From Maratus speciosus (taxonomy: Eukaryota; Arthropoda; Arachnida; Araneae; Salticidae), in assembly GCA_963932465.1 (NCBI GenBank), contig OZ010793.1:259313196-259377195 (forward strand): a stretch of 64,000 bases of DNA, written 5' to 3'. The translations under genes were made by a program, and so were the position numbers. The notes beneath the pieces are model-generated. The model saw only the letters and a list, made by a program, of their open reading frames with translations, did not search any database and was not told the origin of the DNA. The stretch's first letter is position 1; every line of letters begins with the position of its first letter. Below, piece after piece: positions 57,105 through 64,000 of this stretch.

Positions 57105-57322
57105 CCTCTTAATTCTCGCGCCCGTGATATTCACGAGCTGTGTCTTTTATTCAGTTTTTTTAATCCCCACCAGTTTTATAAAACAGTGTAATTGGTTTTA
57201 TTATGGTATCATTTCACCTGCTATTAAATAAGGTAAATATTTCTTTTTCAAAAAAAAAAAAAAAAAGGTGCCAATAAGCAATTTGAATTTTTAAACTGTA
57301 ATTTAATGCGACAGTTAAGGGG
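57105..57322. mobile_element. TTAA-flanked MITE
   Basis: TTAA at 57101-57104 and 57323-57326; ends CCTCTTAATTCTCGCG and (reversed) CCCCTTAACTGTCGC. 218 bp, no ORF; piggyBac-like by target and tip. Confidence 0.6.
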
Positions 57323-57326
57323 TTAA

Positions 57327-59687
57327 TCTGAAGACCGTGAGCCGACGCATTACCACTAATTCAATATCTAAAAATTGTCTTATTTAATAGCAGAAACTTT
57401 GCAATTAAATAAGGCGATAAAGTGTTCATAAATATTACCTTTTGAAATTTGTGGGGGAAACCGACTATATATACACAAATTAAATAAATTCATGAAAATA
57501 AAAAACACACATTTTTCGGGATGCTTTGAAAGATAAAAGTATTCATTATGTAAAATATTTGAAAGATATTTTTTTGTATTTAACTCAGAGTGCAACATTC
57601 AAAGACAAAATATTATAAATAATAAAATATATATAAACTAGTATTAAAGTATTATTATTTTTAATAAATTTTTAATTTATAAAATACTTATATTTTTATA
57701 ATACTTTCATACTAGATTAATTTTTTTATATCTGAAAAAAAAAAAAAAACCTCAAATAGAAAAAAAAGTATTTTTTCTTACTGGAAAAGCAACTAGTACA
57801 ACTAAAAAAATAAAAATAAACTCCAAATTTGATTTTAATACTTTTAATAAAAATGTCAACGATTTTAATCAGACAATTAAAATTAATGATTAAATCGTGT
57901 TTAAAAATTAAAGATTTTTAAAAAGGTATAAAAAAGCATTGAAATATAAAGTGAACCTAATTTGTAAAGTTTCTATGGATATTTTGCCTTAATGAATAAC
58001 CGAAAAATGCTTTAAATACATGTTTTAGCTTAAATGATTATGTTTATAAAAAATTAAATATGATAAGTTTGTAAAAAGCAAGTTCTTATCTGGCGTAAAA
58101 ATCATTCAATTTAAAAAAGATATTTAAATCTAATGCTGCTATTTTGTGGATTTGAAATATAACTTCAGATATAAAATTGGTCATTCTCATATTTACTTTG
58201 TGTGCATAATTTAATGGTTTCCACCAATTTTCATAATTTGTTTTGATTAGCAAGCATATACCTGCGTGTAAGTTTTCATTTACGGCGTTAACAGTAATTT
58301 TTATAAGTTGAAATGCAAAAATTCTTGCCATGATATTTGTTTGATTTGTTATTTGCGTTAACTGATGAAATTACTTATGTGAAGTTTTTATTATTTCTGT
58401 AATTATATTAATTATAATTTTATTAATCAAAACGTAAAATGTGTAATGTTCTAACTAGAGAAATTATTGTTTAATAACTATTAATTTAAATAGTATTAAC
58501 AATTTTATATTAAATTAAGTTATTAATAATTTTAATAAATATAAATATCTGCAGTATTTAATATAGGTTTACATAATTATTACAAAATTTTAACATACAT
58601 AATGGTATTACTAACTGATAAAATAACTAATTTGCTGATTTAATCTTTTAGTACTAATAATAGTTTTATTAATTAAAGCATAAAAACATAGATTATGACA
58701 CTTGTTTAGGAAAAAAACCTGACAACTGTATAACCTCCTGAATGAAATTTTAAGATGCATTACGCAATCTCGTTTTTTTTTTTCTTTCGGAATTATAATC
58801 AAGATTTTTTTCTTTACTTGCGTGCTGATACTCAGATCTCAAATTCTTTGACTTTGAAACCCATACCATTAACCAAAATTTATCCCTAGAAGGTCTTGGC
58901 TGCATTACAATAGTTTGTTCACAATAGAATGTTTCCAGCTCACATAAATAAACAATATAAGAATCACATTTTTTTATTTAAATAATAATAATAATAATAC
59001 ATTATTATTATTATTCAGAAGCAGAGGTAACACAATAACGTTTCCGAAAAAAAAATTATATTGCTTGCAATTTTTATTTGGCAACAACAAATATCTGTAT
59101 CTCACAAATAATACATTTGAATTTCATGATAATTGGATTAATCATATGAATAATAGATTACCGAAGGGGGAAAGAAGGGATGTAACAGTGAGCTGCTACA
59201 AGAAAATCGAAAATGGTTTGCCTATATTTTAATATTTTATATTTCTATTTAAAATATTTAGATGAAAAGTGTTATAATAAACAGTAAAAAAAAAAAAAAA
59301 ATAATAATAATAATAATTGTAAGCAAATTTATAGACGTTAGAAAAAAAACTTGCCCACAAATTTATTTTCTAATAGAGTAAAGCCTGTCTGTAACGGAAT
59401 CTCACTTTAAACGGGAAAAATCATGTTCTTGCCAAAAAATACCATGCAATTATACCACTTCAGACGTAAAAAACCTGTGTAAAACGGAATTCTTTACTGA
59501 TAAATTAAGTTGTCGTCTTAGCAGATATTTCTTGTGGTGGCATTCGAATTATTAACGGGGCCGGCTATCTCTGTCTACGGTCCTGTTTCGGCATAGTATG
59601 TCCTTGAAAGCCGAGTATGCAAAATAAGCGAGATATTATTTTTTATATTACACACTAAATCTTTCCTACATATTTCTTCAAGGCCGT
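57327..59687. other. AT-rich, gene-free
   Basis: Holds ATT/AAT microsatellite tracts (58980-59020, 59297-59320) and, at 59360-59500, two 'cctgt.taacggaat' repeats whose inverted relatives lie outside the element at 62030-62065. Confidence 0.5.
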
Positions 59688-60390
59688 ATACTAATTCACA
59701 GCAACATCAAAATATGCACGTAAAAGGGGGGGGGGGGACACATATACAGGAGTCGGATAATCAGCTGTCAACGAACCTAAAAATATTCTTATAGCATCGA
59801 ATATGTGACCCCTCTGCTGTGACATCAACATGACGTTTGGGGGCATATATACAGGGGTCGGATATCCAACTCTCTCACCAAAAGTAAAAGCCTTAGCATT
59901 GGATATCTGACCCCTTGATATGTATCCCCTTTGCTCTGACGTCACAATGACGTATTGGGGCAGATATACAGGGGTCGGATATCCCAATGTCTCTCCAAAA
60001 GTAAAAGCCCTAGCATTGGATATCTGCCCCCTTGATATGTGTCCCCTTCTGCTGTGACGTCAAAATTACGTATGGGGGCATATATACAGGGGTTGGATAT
60101 ACACCCTTCGACGAAAGGAAAATTCTCTAGGACTGGATATGTGTCCCCTTCAGCTGTGACGTCGTATGGAGGCATATATACAGGGGGTGGATATACAGCT
60201 ATCGACGAAAATAAAATGCTCTGTATTGGATATTTGCCCCCATCTGCTATGGGGGCATATATACAGGGGTCGGATATACACCCTTCGACGACAGTGAAAT
60301 TTTGCAGCACTGGATATGTGCCCCCTTCTATCTGTGACGTCAAAATGACGTATGGGGGCAGATATACAGGGGGTAGATATCAGCGTCCCC
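59688..60390 (-). repeat. Right terminal repeat of the giant element: six units mirrored
   Basis: Read from 60390 leftward, the order of spacer sequences matches the left terminal repeat unit by unit: ttcactgtcgtcg; cattttattttcgtcg; tttcctttcgtcg; cttttacttttggagag; cttttacttttggtgag; atttttaggttcgttg. The outer tip is ggggacgctgatatctaccc, matching the left tip gaggtgcctgatatctaccc. Unit 3 has lost part of the cgtcattttg box. The inner end runs into a G/C homopolymer (~59728). ORFs over it are repeat readings. Confidence 0.85.
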
Positions 60391-60398
60391 CTCAACAT
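60391..60398. repeat. Right 8-bp target site duplication CTCAACAT
   Basis: Identical to 7018-7025; see the giant element entry. Confidence 0.85.
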
Positions 60399-60870
60399 TC
60401 TTGGTCTTCTCAACATAGGTTCAATTTTTCCTCAGCCCCCATTATCCAAAAATGTTCTTCTAACCTTGATCTTGATTTTTGGGAAGCTTACCACATCATT
60501 AAAAATTCTCACTCTTTAGTCAATGACTCCAGATTTTCCAAGCATTTGGAAAGCATTAATTTAATTTCCTCTTTTTTGCTTTCCTTCTCTCTCCTTCTCC
60601 GGTAGATGTCGCTACTTGTCCACCCAGTCGTTTCCACTGCATCTCTCTCATTGGTTGTTTCTGGCGCTTTCGCTACCCGCATAGGGTATATAAGGCAGCG
60701 CGTCTCTGTCTATCATTTTGCTCAGCCTTGCTTTTTCCAACACGCTGTTCTTTTTTCCCTATCTTGCACTGAAGAAGAATCTCGCTGTAGATTCGAAACA
60801 GCTGTTTGCATCTTTTCACGTATTATTTGTGCATTTTAAACGTTGGTTTACTGCTTTTTAATATTCCTGC
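60391..60870 (+). pseudogene. PLE A rightward copy: C-terminal half of GIY-YIG and 3' UTR
   Basis: Begins with the second copy of CTCAACAT and encodes QHSWSSQHRFNFSSAPIIQK, SNLDLDFWEAYHIIKNSHSL. A ~10-bp deletion after VND shifts the frame; the original end (..FPSIWKALI) is readable in the next phase with TAA near 60562. The 3' UTR, nearly identical to 5941-6250 reversed, contains cactgaagaagaatctcgct and ends ctgctttttaatattcctgc. This is the other half of the copy that ends at 7025. Confidence 0.88.
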
Positions 60871-60895
60871 ACAAAGGATTTATGAATCAATGTAA

Positions 60896-61190
60896 CAGTT
60901 AAAAAGCAGAAAACCAACGTTTAAAAATTTACAAATAATGCGTGAAAAGATGCAAACAGCTGTTTCGAATCTACTAGCGAGATTCTTCTTCAGTGCAAGA
61001 TAGATCAAGACACAGCGTGCTAGAAAAAGCAAGGCTGAGCAAAAGCTGGCTCAGCCTTGCATTTTCTAGCACACTGTGTTTTGCTCTGTCTTGCACTGAA
61101 GAAGAATCTCGCTGTAGATTTGAAACAGCTGTTTGCATCTTTTCACGCATTATTTGTGCATTTTAAACGTTGGTTTACTGCTTTTTAACA
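60896..61190. repeat. Near-perfect hairpin of PLE 3' sequence
   Basis: Two ~145-bp copies of the last part of the PLE 3' UTR (ctgctttttaac .. gaagaagaatctcgct .. caaggctgagc) face each other with almost no loop (gagcaaaagctggctc at ~61035-61050). They lie directly after the 3' end of the rightward PLE copy. Confidence 0.85.
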
Positions 61191-61275
61191 ATATAAAGTG
61201 TCCTAATTACCTTCATTGCATAAAATATAAATATAATTAAGTGGCTAAATATTTATTTAAATATCTTTAATAGAT

Positions 61276-62453
61276 TCTATATATATATTACGCTAACGTA
61301 CGTGGCACAGAAATCGCGATTATTTGTTATTGTTTAATGGCAACGCCCGAGAAACGCACCTGATTGGTTATTGTGTAAGAGTCCTTGGCAGGATTTAGGG
61401 CGATCGGGTTTGTTTACGTTTCGCGTTTTCGGTGTAATATCTTTCGCTGTAATCATGTAGCTTTAAAATATCATTTGAAATGCACGTAAAAAATCTCGGT
61501 GAATGCTTGAAAGTGAAGAAGAAGCCGGAATTCGAGTCGGATTGAAATAGATTCGAAATCCAAATAGAATTGATCGAGAACGCCGTTAAGCGATCGGCAA
61601 AATAGGCTTAATAACTGTAGCATGCACGGGTTGCTTCTGAAATCCAAATTACTGATTTAAACGTTCCGGGGTGACATAACTGTGGGTGAAACGTGCAATT
61701 TCTGCAAAGCACTGTATTGGAAATGCGAATTAAACAGCTGCAAGAAGTTTACAAAATGTTGTCATGACGTAAAAAGTAATTTTGTACGGACAGGTAGTTT
61801 TGACTGTACGGACCTGCGATACGAATTTCAGATTCATTTAAGAATGTTATTACGGACCCCCGAGAAGTAAGATACAATAAAACCTGCTTAGACGGAAACG
61901 AAAACGACCAGTGATAAATTCCGTTTTATGCAGGTTATTTAAATTGAACAAAGCATAATAGCATTTTTTGGGGGGTGGGGGTGGGGGGGGGGAGAGCTGG
62001 AACTTTTTTTTTCGTTTATTGCAGGATTCCGTTATAAACAGGCTTTACTCTATTAGAAAATAAATTTGCTGGATGGTACTTTTTTAAAAAGTCTATATAG
62101 TAATATTTGCTTACAATTTTATTATTTCTTTTTCTGTATTGCACTTTATGTTGTATTTGTAATTGCTTTATCATACATAGATTTTAAATAAAAAATTTAA
62201 TTATTGAAAATATAATTACATTTTAATTAAATTCATCAGTTAATTTGGAATAAAAAAGTTTAAAGTATAGAGACATATAAAAATTAAAAAACTTAACCTT
62301 TGACTTTAGACAACTTTGGAACTGAACAAGAGTCGGGCCCTGGTAATTTGCACCTTTTCCACCCGCCCCCCTCTGTACGGACCTGCGATAAAAATTTCAG
62401 ATTCATTTAAGAATATTGTTACGGGCCCGGGCAATACCGGGCGGGTCAGCTAG
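61276..62453 (+). mobile_element. Helitron-like element, internally degenerate
   Basis: The 3' end is the inverted repeat cccgggcaataccggg, then cgggtcagCTAG (62450-62453) and T, the Helitron 3' signature. The proposed 5' end is TCTATATATATATTACGC at 61276, inferred. A zinc-finger trace of the Helitron protein lies between. A ~55-bp block (tacggacctgcgat..ttcagattcatttaagaat) occurs twice, at 61813 and 62374, the second just before the terminus. Confidence 0.65.
61682..61870 (+). pseudogene. Helitron protein N-terminal zinc-finger remnant
   Basis: Encodes ETCNFCKALYWKCELN, KKFTKCCHDVKSNFV and DLRYEFQIHLRMLLRTPEK. C-x2-C-(x)AL-x-W-x-x-E followed by (F)-x-x-CC-x2-G/D-x-V is the N-terminal Cys block of Helitron-encoded Rep/helicase proteins. 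Only this start of the protein remains; Rep HUH and helicase motifs are missing. The listed Met is from a GTG-like context (gtgggtgaaacg), so the true start is uncertain. Confidence 0.55.
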
Positions 62454-62835
62454 TATATATATTTTTATAAATATACATGCTATAATGACACTTTCTTTCG
62501 TACATGTATGAGTGAGGACACAGTGAGGGTATAATATTGGCATTAAAAAAAAAAAAAAGAAAGAAAAACTTTTAATATTATACTTCAATTTCAATAAACA
62601 AATAATCACAGTTTATGTGTATAACTAATTAATATTGGTAGTTAAATTATTTATTCTTTTTGTGGTTTTTAAAATACATCCACAAAACCCCTGGGACATG
62701 AAATTGCTATTTTTCTTAGAATTTCTCATACATTTAAGCTAGAACTAAAGATCATCATGTCAAATTAGCTAGTCTTTGTTTCCTTTTCACTCTAGGATTA
62801 CTACAATTAAAATATATACAAACAGTAGGGGGGGG
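62454..62835. other. AT-rich spacer
   Basis: Nothing recognised apart from a poly-A run near 62545 and a G run at 62828-62840. Confidence 0.45.
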
Positions 62836-64000
62836 GGGGTAAAGATACGCACTTTCCATACATTTTGATTTTTAACGCACACATTGGTCTAAACTTATGT
62901 AATGAGTGATTGAAATGTTAGATTAGAACCTTAGCCAAGTGTCACCATCAACCAGCATTCTATCAAATTATAATTCTGCGAGAAATTGCAATTTTTAAAA
63001 ACCATTGCTCTGCGTATCTTTGCCCCATCGGTTGGGGCAAAAGTACGCAGTCGTGGGGCAAAGATACGCAGTCAGTATTTTTCCCCAATTACTGTGGATT
63101 TTTGCCACATTTCCAATAAAACGAATGAGTTATGCAAAAACATTAGTAAATTTCACTAGTATTTATAGTTAAACTGAAAATTGTAAGTTAAACCATGAAA
63201 AAAAAGAAAAAAAACAGCGGTCTGTGAGACCGCAAATAGCAGTTAACCTCTAACTACTGTGACAAAAATTGTTGTATAAATACTGTGCGCGGTCCCAAAG
63301 ACCCCTTGATCGTAGAATGAATAAAAGGGTTGACTGACTCATAAGATACTGTTTTTGCGCTAAATTTTATGTAAAGGCCTTAATAAAAATTCTCCTAATT
63401 TCTTCTAAATAGAAGTCTTTAACGATACTACTAAGTTTCCAAACGAATCAAATTTAAGCTAACATCAATAGTTAAATTGAAAATTACAAATTAAGCTATG
63501 AAAACTGAATATAGCAGTGGCCTGTGAGACCGTTAACAGGAGACTAAGACTTAAAACAAAATCGTTTTATGAAACAAGAATATACATTTTTTAAAGTAAG
63601 TATGTAGATACCTGCGTTCTATATTGAAAAAAGATTAACTAGAAAAAGGAAAAGGTAGTTAAGTAGCTTATATTAGTTAAGTAGCTATAATATTTTATAC
63701 AATATAAAAATAAAACTTTCCACAACGCAATTGTGGAAAGTTTTGCATCTAGCTGAAACGATAGGACAAATCCCCGAATCTTAAAATTGTGCATATCTTT
63801 GCCCCAAAACGGATGCGTACTTTTACCCCATTCTGCAGTATTTAACTTAACTGGCTACCGACAAGTTTAAACAAATGCGATCGAGGTAAACATATGCACT
63901 TTCCATACATTTTGATTTTTAACGCACACATTGGTCTAAACTTATGTAATGAGTGATTAAAATGTTAGATTAGAACCTTAGCCAAGTGTCACCATCAGCC
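62836..64000. repeat. Direct repeat of ~1.05-kb spacing with TGGGGCAAAGATACGCA motifs
   Basis: 63892-64000 repeats 62841-62955 almost exactly (gcactttccatacattttga .. gccaagtgtcaccatca). Between them, tggggcaaagatacgca-type motifs occur at 63013-63075 (one inverted pair plus a direct one) and 63785-63830, and a smaller direct repeat (aaattgtaagttaaaccatg.. / ctgtgagaccg) at 63179 and 63480. The window ends inside the second copy. Confidence 0.75.

Larger units (their letters stand above)
7026..60390. mobile_element. Giant TIR element (53,365 bp) inserted into a PLE
   Basis: Bounded by mirrored ~0.7-kb terminal inverted repeats (7026-7710 and 59688-60390), each built of six tandem units, and by the exact 8-bp duplication CTCAACAT. 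The host PLE reads continuously across the two flanks once one copy of the 8 bp is removed, and the uninterrupted paralogue lies next door at 6428. Terminal sequence is G(A/G)GG..GCTGATATCTACCCC. An 8-bp duplication and G-rich tip are compatible with MULE, P or foldback classes; I do not assign one. The interior has no long ORF and is filled with nested elements and satellites, so it is probably non-autonomous, or a once smaller element swollen by nested insertions. No Polinton genes (polB, integrase, capsid) are seen. Confidence 0.78.

Noticed and set aside
7026..60390. Polinton/Maverick or giant-virus integration
   Set aside because: Length and TIRs would fit, but there is no DNA polymerase B, integrase, ATPase, protease or capsid frame, and the duplication is 8 bp rather than 5-6.
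7026..60390. Segmental inversion or two independent satellite insertions instead of one insertion
   Set aside because: Neither explains exact reconstitution of the PLE frame across the two flanks, the identical 8-bp flanks and the same outermost repeat tip at each side. Still possible if the assembly is wrong.
60039..60605. 188-codon ORF at the right terminal repeat
   Set aside because: The first ~117 codons read the terminal repeat units and only the end is PLE protein; it is a chance fusion across the junction. The PLE part is annotated separately.
60606..60839. 77-codon ORF (and its minus-strand twin at 5976-6209)
   Set aside because: Both lie in the PLE 3' UTR after the coding stop, are identical because the element is repeated, and have no known domain.

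Overview
The window is a stretch of strongly AT-rich, repeat-dense nuclear DNA from an invertebrate metazoan. The mix of Penelope-like elements, Tc1/mariner, pogo/Tigger, hAT-like, Helitron-like and TTAA-flanked elements with many satellites fits an arthropod. I cannot name the species. I see no intact host gene, no rRNA and no convincing functional tRNA. Almost every open reading frame over 60 codons is either a transposon relic or an open frame running through a stop-poor tandem repeat.

The main structure is a nest. A Penelope-like retroelement (PLE) begins at about 5.94 kb as a head-to-head inverted pair. Its rightward copy is cut inside the GIY-YIG endonuclease coding sequence at 7025 and resumes at 60391. 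The interval 7026-60390 (53,365 bp) is bounded by an exact 8-bp duplication (CTCAACAT) and by ~0.7 kb terminal inverted repeats. Each repeat is made of the same six ~110-bp units in mirrored order. The leftward PLE copy at 6428-6435 carries the same site uninterrupted, so an empty-site control lies inside the window. The simplest reading is a giant tandem-repeat-ended transposon that inserted into the PLE.

Inside it lie three further oversized elements with hAT-like ends, each with an exact 8-bp duplication: 21122-29081 (8.0 kb), 29157-41871 (12.7 kb) and 47746-51440 (3.7 kb). None shows a recognisable transposase. They in turn hold an IR/DR-type Tc1 element, a 3-kb TIR element, satellites (periods ~78, ~145, ~146 and ~306 bp), GC-rich GGGCC arrays, a Helitron 3' end and several TTAA-flanked hairpin elements. 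One plausible exon (20762-21042, minus strand) encodes a FLYWCH/MULE-type zinc finger ending at a consensus splice donor. It is the only interior coding trace that might relate to a transposase of the giant element.

The left flank (1-5940) holds PLE reverse transcriptase, hAT and mariner transposase fragments, a CACTG-ended element, a small MITE and a foldback element. The right flank (60391-64000) holds the remaining PLE half, a near-perfect hairpin of PLE 3' sequence, a Helitron-like element with a Rep/helicase N-terminal zinc-finger trace, and a direct repeat of about 1.05 kb spacing. Stretches with nothing recognisable are listed as such.
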